Positions 41,503 through 50,947 are shown, numbered from the stretch's first letter. The stretch: 64,000 nt of DNA from CAYQDB01 sp964416195 (GCA_964416195.1 CAYQDB010000008.1:79317-143316); one strand, 5' to 3'. Numbers and translations are program-made. The notes: generated from the letters alone by a model not told the origin.

Positions 41503-43338
41503 TCAGAAGGCATAGCACGGTTTGACCGGCGCCGGTCCACCCTGGAAGAGATAGTTCGCCAGGTATGTCAGGTCAGCAACAGTAACATCTCCATCACAGT
41601 CACAGTCGGCAAGTAGAACACTCGGGAACGGTTCCGGTCCGTTTCTATACAAATACTTGACAAGATAGGTTATGTCGGCCACGTCTATCGGCCCACCAAT
41701 ACCGATAATATTATCTACATTGCCGTGAGAGATGGACAGAATCGCCCGGAAGGCATCCACCCGCCCGTAGCCGTACTCTACGTGCGGGGTGTCCGGCAGG
41801 GAACCCCAATCCAAGTTTTTGACGGCAGAGTTGCGCAAGACGTCGTAGATGACCTCGGAGGTCAGGGTGTCATCCCTGGCCAAGATAAGCGCTACGGTGC
41901 CGGATACAACCGGGCTCGCTGCCGAGGTTCTGCCGAAAACGCACCAATAGTCGACATCATTGTTTCCCGGCGGGCAAGAGGACACGAACTTCGGGTTTTG
42001 GCCCCAGCTACCCATCAGGTCTAAGCCCCAAACGGGCACGGTGTAGGCATCGTCGGTTGGCGCCACTATATCCAAATCTTCGCCATAGGAACTAAAGTCC
42101 CAGCGAATGTCATCTAGCCGAATTCCCCCAACTGAGAAGCAGTAAGGAAGTCTCGCCGGATATTTGACGACTCCTGGCGCCTCTAAACCGGTGTTTCCAG
42201 CCGAGAAAATAACAGGGCAGCCTTTGCCGTCACGGCCGGACTGCATTGCCAGCATTAAAGCTTCGTTCAAGTCAGGGATATCGGCGTGATAGGGGTAAGA
42301 ATAATTCCAGCTATTTGCCAGGATGTCAGCACCTTGATTACGCGCGTAGTCGATTGCATCAATGATCTCAGCGTCCTCAGGAGAAGAACCACCATCGCGA
42401 AAGATTTTCACCGGCAGGATATTGACGTTTGGATTCATAGAGATGACACCGCTTGAAGGAAGCATGCCTTCTGAACTGTCAGTAGTGTGAGATGCTGCTA
42501 TAATGCCGGCACAGGCCGTTCCATGGGGGTCCCACTTATATGGTTTTGGGTCAGCGTCATGGTCACCGAAGTCGTACCCCGGAAGAAGTCGACTCGCTGG
42601 TAAGTCTTCATGGGCCTCGACACCGGCATCAATAACTGCTACCGTCACCGTTTCGGTAAGGCCTGCAAAGTCCCAAACAGAGGCAGTGTTAAAGTCACCA
42701 ATGACTTTTTTCGTATGAGGCTGATACTCGTTGTAGTAGTCATAGAGGACATAAGAGTCTCTCTCAATTACTGCGCTGAAATTTGGGTGTGCATATCGTG
42801 TCTCAGGCAGGTTGTAATACATGTTGGCCAGCTCTACAACGCGAATGCCCGTGGAATCAGTGTTTTTGAGAACAAAAGCGTAGGGTCTGCCTATTCTCTG
42901 GCGGTCTATTACGACGTTGTAGATCGTATTGATGCTGTCGCTTTCTTCCTGAGTGACATCTTCATTGAACGCAACGCAGAATTTCTCCCCTACGAGCATA
43001 GGATAGCCATTCTCACTCAGATAATACGGTTCCGCCAGGTAGACGCCAGTCAAACTTCCAAGCGAGTCCAGAAAGGCACCATAATTCGACCCCGTGGAAA
43101 GCGAGCATGCCAGGAAACCATCTATTAAATAATTGTCGGGGACAATCTCGACAACCCTGTCTATTCCCTGGAGCACGTCGTCAGGTGAAATGTCAGTGTC
43201 GAACTTGATGGTGACCTTAAGAGAATCGATTACGAGCGCCACCGGACCGTCCACGCCATACCAAAATTGGCCCGCAGCATTTGAAACCAGCAGCAAAAGC
43301 GCCGCCAGTAGGCTTGCATAAGTCCTTTTGAGAACCAT
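41503..43338 (-). CDS. Secreted subtilisin-like protease with dockerin-type repeats
   Basis: An S8 peptidase of 611 aa: signal peptide 1-23, an N-terminal region (about 30-200) like the inhibitory prodomains of other subtilases, and catalytic domain 215-535 with D237 (AVIDAGVEAHED), H272 (DPHGTACAG), oxyanion N382 (FSAGNTG) and S472 (GRTSAASPVVSG). The C-terminal 65 residues form a double dockerin-type repeat (VADITYLVKYLY, VADLTYLANYLF). It differs from the larger subtilase at 25621 in lacking PKD and cohesin-like modules. Probably secreted or surface-attached; substrate unknown. The gap to the next minus-strand gene is about 100 bp. Confidence 0.93.
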   Translation of the reverse strand: MVLKRTYASLLAALLLLVSNAAGQFWYGVDGPVALVIDSLKVTIKFDTDISPDDVLQGIDRVVEIVPDNYLIDGFLACSLSTGSNYGAFLDSLGSLTGVYLAEPYYLSENGYPMLVGEKFCVAFNEDVTQEESDSINTIYNVVIDRQRIGRPYAFVLKNTDSTGIRVVELANMYYNLPETRYAHPNFSAVIERDSYVLYDYYNEYQPHTKKVIGDFNTASVWDFAGLTETVTVAVIDAGVEAHEDLPASRLLPGYDFGDHDADPKPYKWDPHGTACAGIIAASHTTDSSEGMLPSSGVISMNPNVNILPVKIFRDGGSSPEDAEIIDAIDYARNQGADILANSWNYSYPYHADIPDLNEALMLAMQSGRDGKGCPVIFSAGNTGLEAPGVVKYPARLPYCFSVGGIRLDDIRWDFSSYGEDLDIVAPTDDAYTVPVWGLDLMGSWGQNPKFVSSCPPGNNDVDYWCVFGRTSAASPVVSGTVALILARDDTLTSEVIYDVLRNSAVKNLDWGSLPDTPHVEYGYGRVDAFRAILSISHGNVDNIIGIGGPIDVADITYLVKYLYRNGPEPFPSVLLADCDCDGDVTVADLTYLANYLFQGGPAPVKPCYAF

Positions 43339-43439
43339 CTTTTTTACCCTCTTCTTTTGATGTTACGTTTCATTTACATTGTTGAAATGTGGCTTGGTTT
43401 TTCATTACGTCATACCTTCTCTCCTTTCTTCACAATTGC

Positions 43440-44501
43440 TTACAACCTGCTTTGACACGTCAAACCTCGGAAATTCCTGTTTCCCCCGAACTTTATGTGC
43501 TTGACAAACTGCATAGTTCGAACGTCTAATGTAAGGAGGAAAGGATATCCACTGAACGCTCCTGAAGCGACCGCCACAAGCCATCGACCGTCAGGCGTAA
43601 TGCAAACATCAGAAACTGGAATCCCATAGTCGTTCGGCGGATCGAGGATGCCGGCGGTGGTTATCATCGTGTGGATGCGGCGTCTTTCCACATCGTGCAC
43701 GCCAATCCAAGGGGAGCCTGCGGCGGTGTTTTCCCGGCCGGGGTTGGTATAGAAAACATACTTGCCGTCCGGTGTGAGTTCAAGCTCTCCATAGCCGGGG
43801 GAGAGCCAGGCCGTGTAAACGATCGAATCGCCGAATACGTCATAGATATCAAAACGGAAAAGCCCAGAGGAAACCTGCAAGTAGAGGAACCACTTGCTTT
43901 CGTCCCAGGAAGGCACAACCTGTCTGACACCACCATTTGCAAATGATTTCGCATTTACAGTGACGAGAGTATCGGATAGTTCGATCCTGTAAACCTGCCC
44001 CTCTGAAGTCGCGCCATAGAACCTGTGGCTGTCGCTTGAAAACGTACCTCTCCAAACAATGACAGTGTCGTGGAAAACTTCTGAGTAGTCTGAGGTTTTC
44101 AAAATACGCACACCTTCGCCTCGCACAGCCAATAACTGATTATCGGGGGAGACTGCGATGGGCAGTTCGTACGGCAGTTCGTCGATCACGGTCAGGGAAT
44201 TCAGATCGACAATGCCTATTCTCATCATGTCGCCGTCGCCCACGTACATCTTTTTGCCGTCCGCCGAGACTACAGGATCGCTTGTGTAAGGCAACCAAAA
44301 GGAATCGAGCTTATTGGATGTAGGGTGATAGGCGAAAAACCAGTTTCCGTCATGCTGATGGTGATCAATGAAATAGACCACATAGTCCTTTGGCTCCTCG
44401 GGTTCCACCGGCCCGTCACCATCACAGGCGGCGAAGTAGAGGCACAATCCAATACATAGCAAGATCATGGGGACAAGAACTACAATTCTTCTGCTTGACA
44501 T
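43440..44501 (-). CDS. Lipoprotein with WD40/YVTN-like beta-propeller
   Basis: A 353-residue lipoprotein: basic start MSSRRIVV, hydrophobic core and lipobox YFAACDG, then a short Glu/Pro linker. The mature part has repeats of a propeller fold, with SPDNQLLAVRGEGVRILK, TPDGKYVFYTNPG and TPDGRWLVAVASG as blade phrases. No catalytic residues are recognised. It may bind a partner at the surface. The start at 44501 is favoured by GAGGAT 6 bases upstream; an in-frame ATG/TTG at 44528 lies further 5'. Same orientation as the protease, which follows it about 100 bp downstream. Confidence 0.8.
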   Translation of the reverse strand: MSSRRIVVLVPMILLCIGLCLYFAACDGDGPVEPEEPKDYVVYFIDHHQHDGNWFFAYHPTSNKLDSFWLPYTSDPVVSADGKKMYVGDGDMMRIGIVDLNSLTVIDELPYELPIAVSPDNQLLAVRGEGVRILKTSDYSEVFHDTVIVWRGTFSSDSHRFYGATSEGQVYRIELSDTLVTVNAKSFANGGVRQVVPSWDESKWFLYLQVSSGLFRFDIYDVFGDSIVYTAWLSPGYGELELTPDGKYVFYTNPGRENTAAGSPWIGVHDVERRRIHTMITTAGILDPPNDYGIPVSDVCITPDGRWLVAVASGAFSGYPFLLTLDVRTMQFVKHIKFGGNRNFRGLTCQSRL

Positions 44502-44610
44502 ATGGTTATCCTCAAGTTTTGTGTGCATAGCCTTAGCTACAATAGACGAAATAGTACCCGCTTTGTAAAACGGTTTTCAGCCGAATCGCCTGACGGCACC
44601 GGGTTTGAAT

Positions 44611-44646
44611 GGGGCAGATGTGGACTCGCCTTTGGCGAACCGCCCA
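44611..44646. repeat. Hairpin repeat, family B
   Basis: GGGGCAGATGTGGACTCGCC, then TTTGGCGAACCGCCCAC; nearly the same as 4050-4085. Gap 44529-44963 also holds GGCGAAGTCGAAGGG and the rplM promoter. Confidence 0.75.
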
Positions 44647-44893
44647 CGAAGAAGTGACCGGAAACGTCACCTTAAGCCGTCCAGGTCCGACCACGGAGGG
44701 CGAAGTCGAAGGGCTGCGGTCATTGTTTGACTCCCCCCGATAGGGCCGCACCTGGTCGGCTCACCATGACATCCATGTATTGGTTAACCCATTCCCCTTA
44801 AATATGTTGGGCGTAATACCGATAAGCAGGTAAGGTATACAAAACAGCATTTCGTCACTTGAGAAAGGATTTTGCTTTTTTTGGTCATTTGTG

Positions 44894-44921
44894 TTGACAT
44901 TGAAGGAGATTTGCATATAAT
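44894..44921 (+). promoter_or_regulatory. Consensus sigma-70 promoter of the rplM operon
   Basis: TTGACA (44894-44899), 16-bp spacer, TATAAT (44916-44921); both hexamers match the consensus exactly. The start would be near 44928, giving a leader of about 36 nt. Confidence 0.85.
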
Positions 44922-44963
44922 TATGGGCTGTTTTGATCAGATTTAGGTGATTGTTGGGAAAAA

Positions 44964-45401
44964 ATGATGAAGACTTTTATACCGAAGATTGACCCGGCTG
45001 ATCGTAAATGGTATGTGGTTGATCTTGATGGTGTTGTTCTTGGCCGTGCCGCCGTTACGGTGGCCAATAAGTTGAGGGGCAAAGACAAGCCGATCTTTAC
45101 GCCCCATCTGGACACTGGTGATCATATTGTTGCGATCAACGCCAGGAAAGTGCGGGTAACCGGCAAGAGTAAGCCGAAGCAGATGAAGTATTACCGGTAT
45201 TCAGGTTACCCCAGTGGTTTGAGGGAGACCAGCCTCGCTGAGATGATGCAGAAGAAACCGGAGGAGGTTTTCAGGCTGGCGGTGAAGCGGATGCTTCCCA
45301 AAAACAGGCTTGGTCGCAAGATGATCAAGAAGCTCCATGTGTATGCAGACGGGGGTCATCCGCATCGAGCTCAAAAACCGGAAATGTTGGAACTCAGATA
45401 A
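44964..45401 (+). CDS. rplM: 50S ribosomal protein L13
   Basis: Early-assembly protein of the large subunit, 145 aa. KWYVVDLDGVVLGRAA at the N-terminus, GDHIVAINARKVRVTG in the middle and RMLPKNRLGRKMIKKLHVYA near the end are diagnostic. Two ATGs in tandem (44964, 44967). First gene after a consensus promoter, paired with rpsI 15 bp downstream as in most bacteria. In E. coli L13 represses this operon at the RNA level; whether it does so here is not visible. Confidence 0.98.
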   Translation: MMKTFIPKIDPADRKWYVVDLDGVVLGRAAVTVANKLRGKDKPIFTPHLDTGDHIVAINARKVRVTGKSKPKQMKYYRYSGYPSGLRETSLAEMMQKKPEEVFRLAVKRMLPKNRLGRKMIKKLHVYADGGHPHRAQKPEMLELR

Positions 45402-45416
45402 TAGATTTCGAGGTTT

Positions 45417-45809
45417 ATGGAGAAGGAAGTTTTTGCCGCCACCGGTCGTCGGAAGGAAGCTGTTGCGCGGGCAGTGCTAACTCCGGGCGAGGGGAAGTTT
45501 ACGATCAACGGTCGTAGTATCGCTGACTATCTCCAGCGTGAATCCCTTGTGGAGAATGCCCAGAGGCCACTGGTCATCACCGAAACGCTGGGTACAGTTA
45601 ATGTGCAGTGCAAGGCACAGGGCGGTGGCTCGTCCGGACAATCGGGAGCGGTGCGTCTGGCGGTGAGCCGGGCCCTGGTCCTGATGAATCCTGATTTCAG
45701 GCGACCGTTGCGCAGCGGCGGATTGCTGACCCGCGACGCTCGCGAAGTCGAACGCAAGAAGTACGGTCGGCCCAAAGCGCGCAAGCGTTTCCAGTACTCG
45801 AAGCGCTAA
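45417..45809 (+). CDS. rpsI: 30S ribosomal protein S9
   Basis: Small-subunit head protein, 130 aa, whose C-terminal tail contacts P-site tRNA. VFAATGRRKEAVARAVLTPG starts the protein, GGGSSGQSGAVRLAVSRAL lies in the middle, and the tail ends GRPKARKRFQYSKR, the conserved KRFQYSKR ending. Co-transcribed with rplM; GAGG lies before ATG 45417. Confidence 0.98.
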   Translation: MEKEVFAATGRRKEAVARAVLTPGEGKFTINGRSIADYLQRESLVENAQRPLVITETLGTVNVQCKAQGGGSSGQSGAVRLAVSRALVLMNPDFRRPLRSGGLLTRDAREVERKKYGRPKARKRFQYSKR

Positions 45810-45823
45810 TTGTAATGATGTAT

Positions 45824-45897
45824 CCCTCCCGTTGGAGGGAAATAAGCAGTCTCGGTTGACTTGATCGGCGGTCTCGCTTCACGCGAGTCCGGTCAAG
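45824..45897 (+). promoter_or_regulatory. Candidate rpsB (S2) mRNA leader structure
   Basis: CCCTCC/GGAGGG (45824-45829 with 45834-45839) makes one hairpin. CTTGA-TCGG (45860-45868) pairs with CCGG-TCAAG (45889-45897) around CTCGC/GCGAG (45873-45877 with 45883-45887). It sits in the 132-bp gap before rpsB, where autoregulatory S2 leaders are known in other bacteria. Confidence 0.45.
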
Positions 45898-45941
45898 GTT
45901 GATGCCGGGGTAACGAACAACCTTTCGCTGCAAGGAGACCT

Positions 45942-46724
45942 ATGGTTTCTCCCCAAATCAAAGAATTACTGGAGGCGGGAGTGCATTTCGGCCATCAGAC
46001 CCGTCGCTGGAATCCCAAGATGAAGCCGTTCATTTTTGCTGCCCGGAACGGCATTTATATTATCGATCTGCAGAAGACACTCAATGCTCTGGAAAAGGCC
46101 AAGCTGAAAGTCTGTGAGGTGGTGTCGCGGGGTAAGTCGATTCTGTTTGTCGGTACCAAGAAGCAAGCCAAAGAGGTAATAGCTACAGAAGCTGCTCGCT
46201 GTGATGGTTTCTACGTTACCGAGCGCTGGCTGGGCGGCATGCTTACAAATTTCAATACTATCAAGAACTCTATCAAAAAGCTCAAAGATATTGAGCGCAT
46301 GGGGCAGGATGGCACGCTGGAGAAGTTCACGAAAAAGGAACGTTCTAAAATCGAACACGAAGCCGATAAGCTCAATAAGGTCCTTGGTGGCATCAAGGAC
46401 ATGAATTTCCTGCCTGGCTTGGTGATTGTGGTGGATGCAAAAAAGGAAAATATCGCCGTGGCCGAAGCATCCAAGCTCGGTATCCCGATCATTGCCATAA
46501 TTGATACCAACGCCGACCCGGACCCCATTGATTTTCCCATCGCGGGGAATGACGACGCCATCAAGTCCATTCGGATACTTGTCCGGGCTTTAGTGGAAGC
46601 TGCCATGGAAGCGAAAAGAAACCTTACCGAAGAGATAATTGAAACCTCCACCGAGGAGCCGCAGAAATCCCAGGCCACTTATGTATCTAAAGAACCGGAC
46701 CAAAAGGGAAAAATAAGAAAGTAA
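45942..46724 (+). CDS. rpsB: 30S ribosomal protein S2
   Basis: Small-subunit protein, 260 aa. LLEAGVHFGHQTRRWNPKMK at the N-terminus, VGTKKQAKEVIATEA, RWLGGMLTNFNTIKNSI and IDTNADPDPIDFPIAGNDDA are all conserved. The tail is charged and variable. AAGGAG is 6 bases before the ATG. Start of the rpsB-tsf-pyrH-frr block with 5 bp to tsf. Confidence 0.98.
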   Translation: MVSPQIKELLEAGVHFGHQTRRWNPKMKPFIFAARNGIYIIDLQKTLNALEKAKLKVCEVVSRGKSILFVGTKKQAKEVIATEAARCDGFYVTERWLGGMLTNFNTIKNSIKKLKDIERMGQDGTLEKFTKKERSKIEHEADKLNKVLGGIKDMNFLPGLVIVVDAKKENIAVAEASKLGIPIIAIIDTNADPDPIDFPIAGNDDAIKSIRILVRALVEAAMEAKRNLTEEIIETSTEEPQKSQATYVSKEPDQKGKIRK

Positions 46725-46729
46725 CAGCG

Positions 46730-47323
46730 ATGAATATAACAGCACAAATGGTTAAAGAGCTCCGGGAAAAAACGGGGGCGGGGATGATGGATTGCAAGAA
46801 GGCTCTTGTAGAGGCTGACGGCGATACTGATAAGGCAACGTCTGTCCTTCGCGAAAAGGGAATAGCTAAAGCTGTTTCCAAACAAGGGCGGACAACCGCT
46901 GAAGGTGTTATTGCTACCTACGTGCACACAGGTGACAAGTTGGGGGTTATGGTTGAGGTAAATTGCGAAACAGATTTTGTCGCCCGTACCGATAAGTTCA
47001 AGACCTTTGTCCGCGACATCGCGATGCATATAGCGGCCAGCTCTCCACTATGCCTGCGTCGAGAAGATATTGACCCATCGTTGGTTGACAACGAACGGAA
47101 AATCTATCGCCAGCAGGCGCTCAATGAGGGGAAGCCGGAGAAGATCGTTGATAAAATCGTCGAGGGGCGCCTGGAGAAGTATTATTCCGATATCGTCTTG
47201 CTGGAGCAGCTGTACGTAAAAGACAACGACAAGACGGTCGCCGATTTTGTGAATGATATGATACCCGCACTTGGCGAGAATATCAATATCAGGCGGTTTG
47301 CCCGGTTCCGCCTTGGGGAATAG
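46730..47323 (+). CDS. tsf: Elongation factor Ts (short form)
   Basis: Nucleotide exchange factor for EF-Tu. The N-terminal UBA-like domain (MVKELREKTGAGMMDCKKAL) and the core motif EVNCETDFVARTDKF are conserved. At 197 aa it is the short, Thermus-like form; the second half of the core found in the ~283-aa E. coli protein is absent. The C-terminus ends INIRRFARFRLGE, as expected. It lies between rpsB and pyrH, with only 1 bp to pyrH. Confidence 0.97.
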   Translation: MNITAQMVKELREKTGAGMMDCKKALVEADGDTDKATSVLREKGIAKAVSKQGRTTAEGVIATYVHTGDKLGVMVEVNCETDFVARTDKFKTFVRDIAMHIAASSPLCLRREDIDPSLVDNERKIYRQQALNEGKPEKIVDKIVEGRLEKYYSDIVLLEQLYVKDNDKTVADFVNDMIPALGENINIRRFARFRLGE

Positions 47324-47324
47324 C

Positions 47325-48050
47325 ATGAAACCTGGCGGTGAGACGCCCGTTTTCAAAAGAGTCCTGATTAAGATATCAGGTGAGGCTCTTATGGGAGGCT
47401 GCGAATTCGGTATTGATGCGTCCGCAGTGGAGTCAATATGCCATCAGATTCGCGAAATCGCACAACTTGGGATAGAGACGGGTGTTGTGGTTGGTGCGGG
47501 GAATATCTTCCGTGGCCTTCACGCCGCCGAAAGAGGCATGGACCGAGTTACAGCCGACAATATGGGGATGCTGGCCACTGTCCTTAACTCGCTGGCTATG
47601 ATGGATACTTTGGAAAAGATGGGGGTTCACACCCGGGTGATGTCGGCCATTGAACTCAAAGCTTTTGCAGAACCCTATATCCGTCGCCGGGCGATCCGGC
47701 ATATGCAGAAAGGGCGGGTTGTCATCTTTGCTGCAGGAACCGGCAATCCATATTTTACTACTGATACGGCTGCTTCTCTGCGGGCGGTTGAGATCGGAGC
47801 CGAGGTGCTCATCAAAGCAACCAATGTTGACGGTGTCTATTCGGCAGATCCCAAGAAGCATGACGATGCGGTCTTCTACCCTAAACTGGACTATATGGAG
47901 GTTCTGACCAAGGAGCTGGAAGTTATGGACTCCACCGCCATCTCCCTTTTGAAAGACACCAAGATTCCAGTGCGGGTGGTGGGCCTGAGCACACCTGGGA
48001 ACCTGAAACGGGTGATTCTGGGGGAGAATATCGGTTCGTTGATATCCTGA
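47325..48050 (+). CDS. pyrH: Uridylate kinase
   Basis: Phosphorylates UMP to UDP for pyrimidine nucleotide supply; a hexameric amino-acid-kinase fold. Signatures: RVLIKISGEALMG at the N-terminus, VVVGAGNIFRG, GTGNPYFTTDTAASLRA and KATNVDGVYSADPKK. The length is 241 aa from ATG 47325, which sits one base after the tsf stop. The frame extends into tsf, but those residues have no family counterpart. Operon position is the classical one. Confidence 0.97.
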   Translation: MKPGGETPVFKRVLIKISGEALMGGCEFGIDASAVESICHQIREIAQLGIETGVVVGAGNIFRGLHAAERGMDRVTADNMGMLATVLNSLAMMDTLEKMGVHTRVMSAIELKAFAEPYIRRRAIRHMQKGRVVIFAAGTGNPYFTTDTAASLRAVEIGAEVLIKATNVDGVYSADPKKHDDAVFYPKLDYMEVLTKELEVMDSTAISLLKDTKIPVRVVGLSTPGNLKRVILGENIGSLIS

Positions 48051-48090
48051 AGCAGTTGAGCGGATTTGTCGAAGGTCAGGAGGATCGGGT

Positions 48091-48648
48091 ATGTTGGAAG
48101 AATTATACAAGGAAACCGGTGATAGGATGCATAAAACCGTTGAAGCTGTGGGGCGAGAATTCGCGACAGTGCGTACCGGCAAGGCCTCGGTGCATCTGCT
48201 GGACACGGTGAAAGTTGAAGCGTATGGCGCCAAGATGCCGTTGAACCAGGTGGCGACAGTATCGGCGCCTGAGCCGCGTTTGCTGGTGGTCCATGCCTTT
48301 GATAAGAGCACCGTCGGTGACATCGTCAAAGGTATTCAGGTGGCCGACCTCGGGTTGAACCCTCAAGCTGACGGGCAGATTATTCGTATTCCCGTTCCGG
48401 CCCTCAACGAAGAACGCCGCAAAGAACTGGCGCGGCACTGTAAGAATATCGCTGAGGAGGGACGGGTGGCTGTCCGCAATGTCCGCCGTGATGCCAACGA
48501 GCGCATCAAGAAAGCCCAAAAGGACAAGACAATCTCAGAGGATCAGCAAGCTGACGCTCTCGAAAGGATTCAGAAACTCACCGATGAACACATCAAGGAG
48601 GTTGACAGGCTGCTGGGTAAGAAGGAAAAAGAGGTGATGGAGGTTTAG
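48091..48648 (+). CDS. frr: Ribosome recycling factor
   Basis: Splits post-termination ribosomes together with EF-G. 185 aa, the standard size; a three-helix bundle with EFATVRTGKASVHLLDTVKV, PLNQVATVSAPEPRLLVV, IPVPALNEERRKELARH and AVRNVRRDANERIKKAQKDK. Starts with ATG 48091 after AGGAGG. It ends the ribosomal operon with a strong terminator just downstream. Confidence 0.97.
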   Translation: MLEELYKETGDRMHKTVEAVGREFATVRTGKASVHLLDTVKVEAYGAKMPLNQVATVSAPEPRLLVVHAFDKSTVGDIVKGIQVADLGLNPQADGQIIRIPVPALNEERRKELARHCKNIAEEGRVAVRNVRRDANERIKKAQKDKTISEDQQADALERIQKLTDEHIKEVDRLLGKKEKEVMEV

Positions 48649-48674
48649 CATCTGTTTTCGCAGCCAAGACGTCC

Positions 48675-48702
48675 AGCCCGGGTCAACCAGCCCGGGCTTT
48701 TT
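48675..48702 (+). terminator. Intrinsic terminator after frr
   Basis: GCCCGGG (48676-48682) pairs with CCCGGGC (48691-48697), followed by TTTTT. Confidence 0.9.
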
Positions 48703-48808
48703 CTTGTTTAGGATAAGTTATGACAGGGACGATCCATACTTGGATGGCTCGACGTGATTGGCAAGGGTACTGATGAGCGTAGCGACAAACGCGCTGGTAC
48801 GTTCACTA

Positions 48809-49249
48809 TCACCCAGGATAATTGCCTTCCATGTACAGCTTCAGGTAACGGTTTTCGATCTGCATGTGCTTTATCTCCGCCTTGACAACATCTCCGACAG
48901 AGATCAGGCCGATCAGCTTGTCCTTTTCCACGATAGGGACGTGCCTAATCTTGTTGTTGGTCATCACGCCACCTATGTAGTCGATGTCGTCGTCGGCTAC
49001 GCCGACAATCAGATCGGTTGCCATCAGGTCGCTCGCCCTGATTGAGCGGAAATTATCCTGGTTTTCATAAATGATGTGGAATATGTCCTTGTCACTGATA
49101 ATCCCTATCAGTCGGCCGGAGTCCCCCAGCACGGGAAGACAACTGATCTTGTTCTTTATCAGCAGCTCCATCGCCGTCAGAATGTCGGTCGAAGCTTTGA
49201 TCGTGATGATCTCACGCTGTTTGGTCTTTAGTATGTCCTTGACCTTCAT
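48809..49249 (-). CDS. CBS-domain pair protein
   Basis: A 146-residue protein consisting of two CBS domains (ISCLPVLGDSGRLIGIISDKD and RHVPIVEKDKLIGLISVGDV), i.e. one Bateman module, which typically binds adenine nucleotides. No catalytic domain is attached. The partner is unknown. ATG 49249 is preferred over 49264 because GGGAG precedes it at 9 bases. It interrupts the usual frr-uppS order and is read against it. Confidence 0.9.
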   Translation of the reverse strand: MKVKDILKTKQREIITIKASTDILTAMELLIKNKISCLPVLGDSGRLIGIISDKDIFHIIYENQDNFRSIRASDLMATDLIVGVADDDIDYIGGVMTNNKIRHVPIVEKDKLIGLISVGDVVKAEIKHMQIENRYLKLYMEGNYPG

Positions 49250-49395
49250 TGTAGTATCTCCCATATATAGTTATTTTTACATTTTCCCGGTCGCCGACGG
49301 GTGGAAACAGCCCCCCCTCTGTTCGCCTTCAATGGCGGTGCAACACCGTCTGTCCAGTTGGCAACTAAGTTAAGATTACGTATATTAGAGCTTGT

Positions 49396-50070
49396 ATGTC
49401 AATAGAAAAGTGTCGAATCGCAATCTGGATCATACTGGTTGTGCTTGTTTCAGGTCTGTCGTTGATATCCCCATCTGACAGTCGAGAAGCCAACCCGGTA
49501 CTTCAGTTTTACTGCCGTGAGGCTCGAGCGGCATGTGCTGAGCACAGCGCCGTTGAACAAGGGCTTACCTATTCTTTTACGGCTACCAGTTATCGTAATA
49601 AGATCGGTGGGAGGGGTGCGATCAGCCATGTTGATTCGGCTGTTGCTGATTTTTATTTCAGTGGAGCGACACTTGATTCTCAGAGGACGGCTGAGTCGAC
49701 CTCAAACAAGCTCGTTGCCCTTGATTTTTCGTATATCAATGTGTTTGACCTTAATTATCGGTTCAACTTCTACCCTAATGATACGGGGGGAAGGCTCCTG
49801 GCAATCGGGTTCGATACCGACTCGACCAATGATACTCGCCCCGTGGGGTTGGCAATCATCAACCGGTATGACTATTCCCTGGACCGTCTGTACCTCTTTT
49901 ATCCCCACAAAGCGGGTTACAAGCGGTTTTCGAGGATACTGCACTTTGTGCAGCACGAGGGATATATCTTCCCTGATTCAATACTGGAGGTAACGGCAAA
50001 GGCGGGAATCTTCTCCACTGAGTATAACAGTCTTGAGACGATAATTAGCGATATCAAGATATATCGTTAA
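49396..50070 (+). CDS. Exported hypothetical protein
   Basis: 224 aa with an N-terminal signal or anchor segment (IAIWIILVVLVSGLSLIS). The mature part is rich in beta strands and aromatic residues, ending ETIISDIKIYR; VFDLNYRFNFYPNDTGGRLL and LAIGFDTDSTND are notable phrases. Looks like a periplasmic beta-rich protein that might handle a lipid or cell-wall ligand, but I recognise no family. It lies between a CBS gene on the other strand and uppS. Confidence 0.7.
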   Translation: MSIEKCRIAIWIILVVLVSGLSLISPSDSREANPVLQFYCREARAACAEHSAVEQGLTYSFTATSYRNKIGGRGAISHVDSAVADFYFSGATLDSQRTAESTSNKLVALDFSYINVFDLNYRFNFYPNDTGGRLLAIGFDTDSTNDTRPVGLAIINRYDYSLDRLYLFYPHKAGYKRFSRILHFVQHEGYIFPDSILEVTAKAGIFSTEYNSLETIISDIKIYR

Positions 50071-50182
50071 TGTCTACAATATTGAACCTACTATGTAAGC
50101 TGGTATTGGGTGCAGAGACCCCATAAAGGGACTGTATGATTGAGCTTGCCATGTTCTTATGGTGGTCTTAATTTGAGGCGTT

Positions 50183-50947
50183 ATGTCAACTGATGTCGAC
50201 AACCTGAAACAGATCGTCCTTTCGCAAGCGGAACTCGTACCAAAGCATGTCGCTATCATCATGGATGGCAACGGCCGCTGGGCAGCGTTGCGCAAGAAGC
50301 CCCGGACGTATGGTCACGAGGCAGGTGTGAAGGCTGTCAAGAGGGTGGTCACGGCGGCCTCCGAGATCGGCATCAAGTACCTTAGCCTGTACACCTTTTC
50401 GTCCGAGAATTGGAGGCGCCCCAAGTCCGAGGTGGCGGCTCTGATGGCTTTGTTGTCGCGAACCACGCTGACGGAATTGAACGATCTGATTAAGAATGAT
50501 GTCAAGCTTATCACTATTGGGCGGATCAATGGCCTCCCGACCGATCGCCAGGAAGTCTTGAAGGAAGCGGTGGCGAGAACCCGCAACAATAAAGGCCTCG
50601 TTTTGGTGCTTGCTCTAAATTATGGTGGGCGGACTGAAATCCTGGATGCCGTCAAGGGTATTATCAATACCGTCAGGGCCGGGATGCTGGACATACAGGA
50701 TATCGATGAGGAGCTGTTCTCCAATTTCCTCTATACGGCTGATGTTCCTGACCCCGATCTGCTTATCAGGACCTCCGGAGAGATGCGTATCTCAAATTTC
50801 CTGCTGTGGCAGACCAGTTACACGGAGCTGCACGTTATAGATACCCTCTGGCCTGATGTGGGTGCAAAGGAGCTGTTTGAAGCGGTTCTTGATTATCAGA
50901 AAAGGGAGAGACGTTTCGGAAAGGTGGGTACCAGAGGCCGACAATGA
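50183..50947 (+). CDS. uppS: Undecaprenyl diphosphate synthase (cis-prenyltransferase)
   Basis: Extends farnesyl diphosphate with eight isopentenyl units in cis to make the C55 lipid carrier. HVAIIMDGNGRWA (catalytic Asp), GHEAGVKAVKRVV, LSLYTFSSENWRRP, LNYGGRTEI and DLLIRTSGEMRISNFLLWQ are conserved. The length is 254 aa. ATG 50183 follows a GAGG. It overlaps cdsA by 4 bp (ATGA). Together with uppP and ispA in the window it covers the synthesis and recycling of the carrier. Confidence 0.97.
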   Translation: MSTDVDNLKQIVLSQAELVPKHVAIIMDGNGRWAALRKKPRTYGHEAGVKAVKRVVTAASEIGIKYLSLYTFSSENWRRPKSEVAALMALLSRTTLTELNDLIKNDVKLITIGRINGLPTDRQEVLKEAVARTRNNKGLVLVLALNYGGRTEILDAVKGIINTVRAGMLDIQDIDEELFSNFLYTADVPDPDLLIRTSGEMRISNFLLWQTSYTELHVIDTLWPDVGAKELFEAVLDYQKRERRFGKVGTRGRQ

